Virus record (IMG/VR): IMGVR_UViG_3300012950_000033
Span: 1-20,245 of that record
Length of the DNA: 20,245 bases
Origin: a virus
Reading direction: 5' to 3' (one strand)
Shown in pieces: positions 13,361 through 20,145 of the stretch. A model generated the notes under the pieces. That model was not told the origin of the DNA, searched no databases, and worked only from the letters and a program-made list of their open reading frames with translations. Made by a program: the position numbers and the translations under genes. The stretch's first letter is position 1; every line of letters starts with the position of its first letter.

Positions 13361-15374
13361 CCTGTTGCTCCGTTAATGATGTATTTTTATTTTCTAGATC
13401 TTCAAGGAGAACCTTTATCGACTTATTAATCTTAAAAAGTTTCTCCTCTTCCTTATGTTCTCTCAAATTATAAATAGATTCATCTTGCTCATAAATACCC
13501 CTAGCTAGCGTCTGTATGTCTCCTGCGCCCGGAATAATGTTTCTCAATGAAGAGCCTGCCACCTGTTTAGCCCATTGACCATTGTTGTGAGATTTAACGG
13601 CGGCGCCCTTTCTGCCATCCTTTCTGGGGTTGACTGGCCGGTAGACCTTGGTGCCGTGGGGCCCGCGATGTTTTCGCGGAGCCAGCCGCGGCGAATTGCG
13701 AGAGCCGGGGGGAACTGCGAGCAGTGCCGATTCATCTCCTCCGCCTTCTGCTTCTGCGCCGGCTTCGCCGGCTGGCATCTCTTCGGGGCCGCCTAGGTCA
13801 CCGCCGAGGTCGCCTCCGAGGTCGCCTCCGAGGTCGCCTCCGAGATCACCGCCGAGATCACCGCCGAGATCACCGCCGAGGCCAGCGCCTTCGCCGGCTG
13901 CTGCCGCTTCCGCAACTGCTTGTAGGGATGCATCATGTTTGCGATCGTAATACATCTCGCGCTGGTTGCGAATAAACTGTTCGTGTGACATGCCAAATAT
14001 ATTTTCAGCGACCCAACGACGAGAGAAATAGCCCTCAGTGGCACCGCCGGCAATATCAAACTTGGCCTTCCAGTGTTCAATCTCTTGCAACTCTGCAATT
14101 TTTGATGGATTGTTCAATGAAAGATTAAACGATAACAAGTCATCACCCCTAAACCCTAATGTATAAAGATGAATAATGCCCACCTTTTCAAGCTCTGCAA
14201 TAATGACGCGCTGCAATCTCTGAATTGTTCTTGCAAATCGAATGTCTTTTTGGGCGAGTGTGGTCTTGTCTTCCGCGGCTCCTTCGCCCATGGCGAGATA
14301 TGCTTGGGGAATTTTTAACGCGGAAAAGAGTTTATCGCGAAGATATTTAATGTCATCAATCGCTGTGATGTTCTGGGCGCCAGGGAGGGAAACAATATCA
14401 GTAGCAGTTCCAGGGCGTACGGGAATATAATAATCCTCCTCAATAGACATAGGGTTGTAACGCAAATCTATTCTACCACTATCAGCATCGACAACCGAAT
14501 GTCTTTTTAGCTGTGTAACAATCTTTTCCATATATTGTTCAACTTCGTTGGGAGGAATAGCACTGACGTCAATCTTGAAAATTCTACGTTCCGACGAACG
14601 AATGACGCGATAAGCCATCATGGCATCTTCCATGAGGACCAGTTGGCGCCAAATGCGGCGTGCTGGCTCTAAAATAGAAGTTCCATAAGGCGCATATTTA
14701 TCATTGCCTAAAATACGAAAATGAGCAATCTGCCAATTCTCAAAAGTCATACCAGCGGAATTCCACTGGTATTGAACGTAATTGGGGTTGGTAGAATCCA
14801 TACCTTCTAATCTTTCTACCTCCTGAATTGGCAAAGAAATTACTGACTGAACTCCAAACTTATCGTCTATATCCAAATACAAAAAGAAATCACCATACTT
14901 GCACAAAGTTCGGGCCCACCCAAAAAGGTTATATTGAACATTTAGAATCTGATCATATAAAATCTCTAAGACTGCCTTTAACTCTTCGTTGGGACAACTA
15001 ACCCTTATCATTGGGCTTAAATCCGTATATGTCGTCATCTCGTCCGCATATATATCCAAGGTAGATGCAATCTCAGGAGTATATTCCATCTGATCAAAAT
15101 CAATATAGCGCTCCGATCTACGCTGATTACCAACAGCGTTGGCCGCTATAACATCTAGCGGATTGTAAAGAGATTTCTTAAACTGCTGGCCAGAGGCAGA
15201 TTTAAATCGCGAGGAAAACTTATCAAGATGTTGGCGGCGGATCCGCCTACCTGTCTGAGACCTGTAATTGATTATTGGGCCAGAAAATAATCTCGTCAGC
15301 CTTTTAAATAATTCAGATTTTCTGTTGGCGGGATTTCTGCCTTGCTTGGGGTTTCTACGATTGTTGGGTGGCAT
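13341..15374 (-). CDS. gp20: Portal vertex protein, T4 gp20-like
   Basis: A 677-aa protein expected to form the dodecameric ring at the special vertex, through which terminase packages DNA and to which the tail attaches. A basic N-terminus is followed by the hallmark portal core: YTPEIASTLDIYADE, GWARTLCKYGDFFLYLDI, YGTSILEPARRIWRQL, EDAMMAYRVIRSSERRIFKI and DIKYLRDKLFSALKIP are all typical of gp20. Residues about 498-528 hold seven GGDL repeats, followed by a Glu/Gly/Ala-rich stretch and a C-terminal region ending in charged helices. T4 gp20 is 524 aa, so the last 150 or so residues are an extension. The ATG at 15374 lies 8 nt after the terminase stop, with a weak GAGA site. Confidence 0.96.
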   Translation of the reverse strand: MPPNNRRNPKQGRNPANRKSELFKRLTRLFSGPIINYRSQTGRRIRRQHLDKFSSRFKSASGQQFKKSLYNPLDVIAANAVGNQRRSERYIDFDQMEYTPEIASTLDIYADEMTTYTDLSPMIRVSCPNEELKAVLEILYDQILNVQYNLFGWARTLCKYGDFFLYLDIDDKFGVQSVISLPIQEVERLEGMDSTNPNYVQYQWNSAGMTFENWQIAHFRILGNDKYAPYGTSILEPARRIWRQLVLMEDAMMAYRVIRSSERRIFKIDVSAIPPNEVEQYMEKIVTQLKRHSVVDADSGRIDLRYNPMSIEEDYYIPVRPGTATDIVSLPGAQNITAIDDIKYLRDKLFSALKIPQAYLAMGEGAAEDKTTLAQKDIRFARTIQRLQRVIIAELEKVGIIHLYTLGFRGDDLLSFNLSLNNPSKIAELQEIEHWKAKFDIAGGATEGYFSRRWVAENIFGMSHEQFIRNQREMYYDRKHDASLQAVAEAAAAGEGAGLGGDLGGDLGGDLGGDLGGDLGGDLGGDLGGPEEMPAGEAGAEAEGGGDESALLAVPPGSRNSPRLAPRKHRGPHGTKVYRPVNPRKDGRKGAAVKSHNNGQWAKQVAGSSLRNIIPGAGDIQTLARGIYEQDESIYNLREHKEEEKLFKINKSIKVLLEDLENKNTSLTEQQDEDKAQ
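13789..13884 (-). repeat. 12-bp tandem repeat encoding Gly-Gly-Asp-Leu in the portal gene
   Basis: Seven 12-bp units (13789-13872) encode GGDL, and a degenerate eighth (13873-13884) encodes A/G-L-G-G. Units differ by a few silent changes (GAGGTCG versus GAGATCA on the plus strand). The array is in frame, so copy-number change would lengthen or shorten the linker without breaking the protein. Confidence 0.93.
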
Positions 15375-15382
15375 TTATATTC

Positions 15383-16969
15383 TCACTTTATAATCCATTT
15401 GTATTGTTGATACATTTTTTCTGCTTCTGTCATTTTATCAAATATATTGTCTTTTTTATAGCCCTCTTGGCCAGCAATTCTAGTATTAAAGGTTGTTTTT
15501 GTGGTTATAATTGCTCCAATAAAAGCTTTCTGATAATTTAAATCTCGGGCATTTGCCTGCAGTGCCGTGTCTCTAACCCAGCACGTGATGGCTAGCGCCA
15601 TGATTAAATCGTCATTATATCCCTTCATTGCTTCTGGCCGGCCATTCCTCCAAATAAATGTTTTCATCTCGTTAGCGGTGCGAGAAGAATATATGGTAAT
15701 TAGTTTGTTTCTGATAAACTCCTCTAATTTGGCAACTATGAGGGGGCGCGTTTTCATGGAGGTGGTAAAGCCCGGCACAGCTGAGCTTCTTGTCTCGGCC
15801 TGATGTTGTTCAATATATTCGTGCGTAGACTTAATTGAATGATAAACATTTGGATATTGATATTCGTTGATCAGCTTGTCTAAAACAGAGTACCCGATGT
15901 TATTGTTCTCAACCACAAGCATGCAATTTCCAAATTCTCTGCCAACACTGTTTAGCATATTGGCAAACATATCGATTGTTGGCTTTCCTTGATATTCGCC
16001 GACGACTTCTAGCGTTTCAAGTTTAACGATGTGGAATGTAGAGAAGTCGGCGCCGTCGCCGCGCGACACATCGGCGACCATTAAATAATTACAGGTAGAA
16101 TCAAATTCTTCCCAGATCCAAAAGTTACGGTCGAAACCGGTGCGATATTTGGGATCCTTAATTGTGGATAACAAATACTCCATACACTCCGGATCGATAA
16201 CTGTCTCGCCCGAAGTATTAAAGTTACACTCCAACTCCTGGGCAATCTGGCGTTTGGACATATTTTTGGTTTCTTTGTTATACCACTCCTCATCTCGTTC
16301 TGGGTGCACGCCCCACCGTAGCGTTGTGAGGTTAAAGTTATTGGTGCCGGCTTCGGCGTCTGTACAGGTTTTATGAAACCAGTTGCCCACACCATTGGGC
16401 GTTGATAATGCAATGCAGCGCCCACCTGTCGATAGCGTGGGATATAGCCCAGTCCACAACTCTTCAAGGTTTTCAATATGTGCGGCCTCATCTAACACCA
16501 AAAGCGATAGTGCTTCTGAACGGCCGGCATCGCCAGATGTAGAAGCGGCCTTAATTGACGAGCCATTAGAAAGCTCAAACGAGGTGCGGTTGTCTACACT
16601 GATTGTGGCAATCTTTAGCCAATCGGGGACATTGCGCATGATATGTTTAACTTTTTTAACCAAGTTTCCCGCTGTCGCAAACTTAGTTGCCATAACAAGA
16701 ATAGCCTTATCGCGGTGGAACAACATCATCCACACAATATAGCCTGCGGTAATCGTTGAGATGCCTAACTGTCGAGCTTTTAGAATAACATTAAAACGGT
16801 AATCATTAAAATCTTCGAGAAGGTCATCTTGGAAGTCGAAAGTGTTAAAAAGAATAAGTCCATGTAATGGGTGCGATATTCTTGCGTAGTTGTTAAGGAA
16901 GTAGGAGGGGTTTTTTCCACACTTAAGTATTTCTTTTACTTTTTCTTGTTTTGATAATTCGAAGCTCAT
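15383..16969 (-). CDS. gp17: Terminase large subunit, T4 gp17-like
   Basis: The DNA-packaging motor and nuclease, 528 aa from the ATG at 16969, which overlaps the upstream stop as TGATG; an in-frame TTG one codon upstream is less likely. The ATPase domain has a Walker A-like KARQLGIST at 64-72 and a Walker B LLVLDEA ending at E161, followed by AAHIE, with a coupling motif STP at 189-191. The nuclease domain shows VADVSRGDGADF with D300, VVENNNIG with E354 and GYNDDLIMALA with D453/D454, the acidic triad of the RNase H-like fold. It is shorter than T4 gp17 (610 aa), mainly at the N-terminus. The canonical Walker lysine before S/T is replaced by Ile, with Lys64 and Arg66 as alternatives. No small terminase is identified nearby. 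Confidence 0.97.
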   Translation of the reverse strand: MSFELSKQEKVKEILKCGKNPSYFLNNYARISHPLHGLILFNTFDFQDDLLEDFNDYRFNVILKARQLGISTITAGYIVWMMLFHRDKAILVMATKFATAGNLVKKVKHIMRNVPDWLKIATISVDNRTSFELSNGSSIKAASTSGDAGRSEALSLLVLDEAAHIENLEELWTGLYPTLSTGGRCIALSTPNGVGNWFHKTCTDAEAGTNNFNLTTLRWGVHPERDEEWYNKETKNMSKRQIAQELECNFNTSGETVIDPECMEYLLSTIKDPKYRTGFDRNFWIWEEFDSTCNYLMVADVSRGDGADFSTFHIVKLETLEVVGEYQGKPTIDMFANMLNSVGREFGNCMLVVENNNIGYSVLDKLINEYQYPNVYHSIKSTHEYIEQHQAETRSSAVPGFTTSMKTRPLIVAKLEEFIRNKLITIYSSRTANEMKTFIWRNGRPEAMKGYNDDLIMALAITCWVRDTALQANARDLNYQKAFIGAIITTKTTFNTRIAGQEGYKKDNIFDKMTEAEKMYQQYKWIIK

Positions 16970-17523
16970 CAATCATCTTGTGACTTGGACCTAGTATCAT
17001 TCTCGGGGCGTGTTCCGCCTTTTCCATTCCAGCCACCTTGATCAAGAAAGGATTTCCAACTGCCTTCAAGCCGGTCTTCCGAAGGAGCATCTACCTGCAT
17101 GTCTTCAGATAGGCCACCAACCTTATAGTGCATCTTTGCTATTACCCACGATCTCACACGGGATGAGTTTTCTACACGAACATCAATCTCGCCTTCAGAA
17201 GTCAATGATACAGAGCTACCGGTAATCTTCTTATATTCTTTCTTGAGGAAGGAGGCGATATCAGCAACGCGAGATTCAACATCGCTTTCGAAGCCGGCGG
17301 CATATACTTCTTTTAGCTGCACTTCTGATTGATACTTAATACACATCATGTTGCCGTAAAATGAAACTCCAAAACCATCGATAACTCTTTTGTCGAGTAT
17401 CATGTCTCCCTCTTCTCGCTGGAGGCCGGCCTTAAGAGCTTCGCCATCGTCGTCAAGGGCGCCATCATAAGCGTTTGCAGCTGCCTGGGAGAGGCCTTGC
17501 ACTATTTCATAAACTGTTGCCAT
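16969..17523 (-). CDS. Unknown protein immediately before the large terminase (184 aa)
   Basis: I choose the ATG at 17523 (MATVYEIVQGLSQAAANAYD), because GGAGAGA lies at proper spacing. A longer frame from 17637 would overlap the upstream gene and add an unlikely Pro-rich start. Two helices open the protein, followed by an alpha/beta middle (RVIDGFGVSFYGNMMCIKYQ, ESRVADIASFLKKEYKKITG) and a strand-rich part (VRSWVIAKMHYKVGG). The tail is polar and probably disordered. Small terminase is a tempting guess from position, but I see no helix-turn-helix or typical coiled-coil core, so I do not assign it. The stop overlaps the terminase start, implying coupled expression. Structural or packaging helper roles remain open. 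Confidence 0.75.
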   Translation of the reverse strand: MATVYEIVQGLSQAAANAYDGALDDDGEALKAGLQREEGDMILDKRVIDGFGVSFYGNMMCIKYQSEVQLKEVYAAGFESDVESRVADIASFLKKEYKKITGSSVSLTSEGEIDVRVENSSRVRSWVIAKMHYKVGGLSEDMQVDAPSEDRLEGSWKSFLDQGGWNGKGGTRPENDTRSKSQDD

Positions 17524-17524
17524 G

Positions 17525-17881
17525 TCATTCTCTCCTGTTAACCTGGGTACCGGGGGCTGCGCCGGCGGCACCGGTATCGGTGGCGGAGTCGGGATCATTT
17601 TTAAGCACCTTCTGCAAAACAATTGCAAGCTGATCAATTCTCTGCGCAGCGATCCCGCTAGCGATATTTGTCTCTTTTGCGGCCGCCGTTAAAAGCTCGA
17701 TCAGCGATTTCATTATTCCCCTCTCTGCGTTAGTGAGGCCCGCAGCGGCTTCTTTACTGCGATCGAGGGCGCCAGCTCGGAATTCGCCTCCGGATGCGCC
17801 GGTGGCGCCGGCGGTAAATTTATCCGCCTCCGACAGTACGTCTTTGATCATTTCTTTAAGAATTGTTTTGTTTAATTTCAT
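17525..17881 (-). CDS. Small leader-bearing protein (118 aa)
   Basis: Start 17881 (MKLNKTILKEMIKDVLSEA) is preferred over an upstream in-frame start at 17926, because GGAG lies 5 nt before it and the longer version adds only a Lys/Asp-rich stretch inside the upstream gene. Residues 1-18 form an amphipathic helix ending in LSE18 before A19, a good fit to the gp21 cleavage rule and to T4 internal-protein leaders (FIAE before A). The remainder is Ala/Gly-rich, with a helix around residues 50-95 (IMKSLIELLTAAAKE, IDQLAIVLQKVLKN) and a flexible tail. It overlaps the upstream gene by 26 nt and is separated from the next by one base. A small packaged head protein is inferred; function is unknown. 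Confidence 0.72.
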   Translation of the reverse strand: MKLNKTILKEMIKDVLSEADKFTAGATGASGGEFRAGALDRSKEAAAGLTNAERGIMKSLIELLTAAAKETNIASGIAAQRIDQLAIVLQKVLKNDPDSATDTGAAGAAPGTQVNRRE

Positions 17882-18251
17882 TGGGTCTCCATCCTTTTTT
17901 CCATCTTTCTTCTCTGTTCTCGACATATTTTACGTAACAATTGTTGCAACAGTCAAACTTGACGAGACAAACATCATCCATAGACTTCTTTGGGAAGCGA
18001 CCACAAATAGGACAACTTCTTAAAGATTCTCTATTAAGTAGTTTTTTTGAGATCTTAATCCCATTAACATCTACTTTTTCTTGCCATTCTTCATTTTTAC
18101 GCTGCTTATTATAAAAGTCGCGCGATTGTTCAAGATATTCTTTTTCCTTTTCCTCGGACCATCCGGATTTAGGATTCTGAATAGCCTCCTTACCGTACTT
18201 CTCAGCAATTGCTTTTTCTATCGCCGCAATTTTATTAAGATCTTTACTCAT
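17856..18251 (-). CDS. Cys-rich small protein, probably zinc-binding (131 aa)
   Basis: I choose the second Met (18251; MSKDLNKIAAIEKAIAEKYG), because it gives the usual short overlap with the upstream stop (8 nt). The N-terminal half is helical and charged. The C-terminal half has KISKKLLNRESLRSCPICGR, then CLVKFDCCNNCYVKYVE and REERWKKGWRP. The CPIC pair followed by a CC-x-x-C cluster looks like a zinc-ribbon or treble-clef site. From memory, very similar proteins (MSKDLNK start, CP-x-CG, GWRP end) occur as conserved hypotheticals in marine T4-like phages. The role is unknown; a nucleic-acid- or protein-binding adaptor is plausible. Its neighbours do not settle the matter, since it lies between lysis-like and packaging genes. 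Confidence 0.75.
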   Translation of the reverse strand: MSKDLNKIAAIEKAIAEKYGKEAIQNPKSGWSEEKEKEYLEQSRDFYNKQRKNEEWQEKVDVNGIKISKKLLNRESLRSCPICGRFPKKSMDDVCLVKFDCCNNCYVKYVENREERWKKGWRPNEIKQNNS

Positions 18252-18657
18252 TAAATGCTCTATAGCCGCCATATGTAGTCGCTATTCCTACTGCTATTCC
18301 CCCAGCAAACCACCACCACTTATTAGACGGGCCCTGGGCCAACATCGCATCCTGCAAGGCAGCAATCTCGATGTCTTTTTGTTCAATACGCAAATCATAT
18401 TCGCGAGTGAGGGCATCTAAGCGGATTTGAAAGTTCTGTCGCTCTAGCTGAAACTCTGTTGCCTGAACATCGATCTGATATTCTACTTCTAGATCGCACT
18501 CCATTCTATATTCCATCGGAAGCACTAGCAATTCGGCGATGCCTCGCTTGTTAAATAAAACACCCTCAAAGGGCGCTGGCTCATCTTGACCGACAATAGT
18601 AAACTGTGGCGGATCTGCGTGAGCCACCATAGAAAACAATAATGCTTTAAGGAACAT
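18244..18657 (-). CDS. Exported coiled-coil protein with C-terminal TM, spanin-like candidate
   Basis: A 137-aa protein. Residues 1-14 (MFLKALLFSMVAHA) look like a signal peptide with a cut before DPP. QDEPAPFEGVLFNKRGIAEL follows, a segment I recall from envelope-located phage proteins of unknown function. Residues about 50-105 form a coiled coil (EFQLERQNFQIRLDALTREY), and residues 112-130 are a membrane segment (WWWFAGGIAVGIATTYGGY). This topology, exported at one end and membrane-anchored at the other, resembles a unimolecular spanin, but there is no lipobox cysteine. It overlaps the i-spanin-like gene upstream by 11 nt, which supports a joint role in the last step of lysis. A general periplasmic or membrane accessory protein is the alternative. 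Confidence 0.68.
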   Translation of the reverse strand: MFLKALLFSMVAHADPPQFTIVGQDEPAPFEGVLFNKRGIAELLVLPMEYRMECDLEVEYQIDVQATEFQLERQNFQIRLDALTREYDLRIEQKDIEIAALQDAMLAQGPSNKWWWFAGGIAVGIATTYGGYRAFNE

Positions 18658-19057
18658 ATTGAAATCCGAATGTATCTGTTATTTCTTCTGCGAGTTCTTC
18701 TTTGTTTTCGGTGAACTGTTGCCGGTTGTCGATCGTTGTTTCAATTTCCACAATTCTCTCTTCAACCACCACTTCAATCTGTCCTCTTTCTTCTTCATAT
18801 TGTCTCTCCAATAATTCTAATGCTTCGCGATAAGTCTGCAAAGCTTGTTCTTTTCTTTCTAGTTCTTCAGTGTGAATTTCTTGCAGGCCATCAATCTGAT
18901 TTTGAAGAGACTGCTGGCTAGCTTGATAGGTGTTCTCAAGCTGCTTATAATCATAACGCATTTTTCCGATAACTGTAAGCAAAAGGATAATAATTGTTAT
19001 TTCTTTCCAGTTTTTCTTTGCGAGACCGAGAACTTTAAGCCGGTCAATCTTTAACAT
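18647..19057 (-). CDS. i-spanin-like TM and coiled-coil protein
   Basis: A 136-aa protein from the ATG at 19057, which overlaps the upstream stop as TGATG; an adjacent GTG one codon earlier is possible. A short basic cytoplasmic start leads to one membrane segment (ITIIILLLTVIG, residues about 20-32). A long Gln/Glu-rich coiled coil follows (residues about 35-115) with the pattern of Rz-type inner-membrane spanins. It ends EEITDTFGFQYVP. Spanins bridge inner and outer membranes during lysis of Gram-negative hosts. The neighbours, a two-TM holin-like protein before it and an exported coiled-coil protein after it, support the call. No family-specific motif proves it, so the name rests on topology and context. 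It also hints at a Gram-negative host. Confidence 0.7.
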   Translation of the reverse strand: MLKIDRLKVLGLAKKNWKEITIIILLLTVIGKMRYDYKQLENTYQASQQSLQNQIDGLQEIHTEELERKEQALQTYREALELLERQYEEERGQIEVVVEERIVEIETTIDNRQQFTENKEELAEEITDTFGFQYVP

Positions 19058-19248
19058 CACACGCCTTTCATCTTCGCAATACCGTCGATAACACCTTGGG
19101 CGCCGATGTAAATTGCGGAGAGCATTACCCAGTCGCCCGAATCAAGACCATAAAATGCCATAAGCCCTGTGGCTGTTAGCCAGACCAGAAATTTGCGAGA
19201 AATCATCTTCTCAACTAATCTGTCTAATTTTCCTTTTGTTTCTTCCAT
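19057..19248 (-). CDS. Two-TM holin-like protein (63 aa)
   Basis: A charged N-terminal helix (KGKLDRLVEKMISRK) precedes two hydrophobic segments at about residues 19-35 (FLVWLTATGLMAFYG) and 39-55 (WVMLSAIYIGAQGVIDG), joined by a short DSGD turn, and a basic end (AKMKGV). Size and topology suit a class II holin, and from memory very similar small proteins occur in many phages. The ATG overlaps the upstream stop (TAATG). The two genes downstream look like spanins, but no endolysin is seen in the window, so the lysis group is incomplete here or the enzyme lies elsewhere. It could instead be an antiholin or another small membrane protein. Confidence 0.72.
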   Translation of the reverse strand: MEETKGKLDRLVEKMISRKFLVWLTATGLMAFYGLDSGDWVMLSAIYIGAQGVIDGIAKMKGV

Positions 19249-20111
19249 TACTCTATTCCTTTTTCTTTTTTAACGCTCTTAACACATTTTTCGTATTTTT
19301 CTTTATCTTCTCGGCCAACTGAGTCAGTGCAAATTGCCCAGGGATTATCTTTTTTCTCTGCTACTTGGCCGACGTCATGCTGCTCAAAACTTCTCAACCT
19401 ATCATACAGTGATTTTAAAATAGGAACTATGCTTTTTCCTTGATATTGACCCGAAAGCTTGCTCTTTGCTTTGAGTGTGGCTATAGCCTTTGGAATATTC
19501 CCTCGACTCGTGTTATTGATAAACTTTTCCCAACTAAGAGCTACTTTGGCTATATCGTCAGGAGTATTTTTAACTACGGCTGGGCTCATGGGCGCCTCAG
19601 CGCCAGAAAACTCACTCGAATGAGGAGGAAATCCCTGCTTCGCCAATGTCTCGGCCTCATAAACATCCACACGATCATAGTCTTCGGGGTTTTCCAATAC
19701 TGCGCGGGCCCATGCTTCGCGGGTGCGCGGCTGGCCACTCTCTGGATCCATGCCGAAAGGTGTATATTGCCACGCTTCTTGGATTAAAAATGTGTAGTAT
19801 TCTTCTTGGATGATCTCATTTAAATTCTCTTTAAATCCCATCACCGGGCGATCGCCTTCGCCACCACCGGGCTGATATTCAGTTGGAAAGTCCTCTTCTG
19901 GCTCTCCTGGCTGTGCTGCGTCGGCTTGTGCCTGGAGTGCTTCTTCACCATACATATGAGTAAACACATCTCCGAAAACATCAGAGGTTACTTCAGCCTC
20001 CATTCCTTGAAGCATTGCGGCGATGGCCGGGCCGGCGATCTCTGGGGCCAACTCCTCTTTGATAACTTCTTCAGTAATAATTTGACGTAATCTTTCGGGT
20101 GTAATTTTCAT
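19248..20111 (-). CDS. Leader-bearing unknown protein with NPWAICT C-terminal motif (287 aa)
   Basis: MKITPERLRQIITEEVIKEE is a charged amphipathic N-terminal helix similar to those of other proteins here; [I]-x-E positions lie at 14 and 19, but the following residue is Glu, so cleavage is doubtful. The middle is acidic and Pro/Gly-rich (residues about 65-90), followed by a helical part with FLIQEAWQYTPFGMDPESG and a domain with KVALSWEKFINNTSRGNIP. The C-terminus carries NPWAICTDSVGREDKEKYEK followed by CVKSV, a two-Cys motif that I recall at the ends of various marine phage proteins. AAGGA lies 9 nt before the ATG. It is the first complete gene of the operon in this window. Function is unknown; a virion or structural protein is a reasonable guess. 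Confidence 0.72.
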   Translation of the reverse strand: MKITPERLRQIITEEVIKEELAPEIAGPAIAAMLQGMEAEVTSDVFGDVFTHMYGEEALQAQADAAQPGEPEEDFPTEYQPGGGEGDRPVMGFKENLNEIIQEEYYTFLIQEAWQYTPFGMDPESGQPRTREAWARAVLENPEDYDRVDVYEAETLAKQGFPPHSSEFSGAEAPMSPAVVKNTPDDIAKVALSWEKFINNTSRGNIPKAIATLKAKSKLSGQYQGKSIVPILKSLYDRLRSFEQHDVGQVAEKKDNPWAICTDSVGREDKEKYEKCVKSVKKEKGIE

Positions 20112-20145
20112 TATATTATTCCTTATGTCGCTAATCCATTCATAC

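Noticed and set aside
13469-13478. CTATTTATAA on the minus strand inside the portal gene
   Set aside because: It resembles the promoter motif, but the bases encode Ser-Ile-Tyr-Asn in a conserved-looking helix, and no transcript boundary is expected there. An internal promoter for the next gene cannot be excluded.
13789-13884. CRISPR-like array
   Set aside because: The repeats are 12 bp with no spacers, in frame and coding; this is a minisatellite.
13648-13950. Plus-strand frame with a (Pro-Pro-Arg-Ser)n repeat
   Set aside because: The repeat is simply the complement of the GGDL array in the portal gene. No start signal or context supports a gene.
16969-17523. Small terminase (gp16-like) call for the gene before the large terminase
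   Set aside because: Position alone suggests it. I see no DNA-binding helix-turn-helix or central coiled coil, so no name was given.
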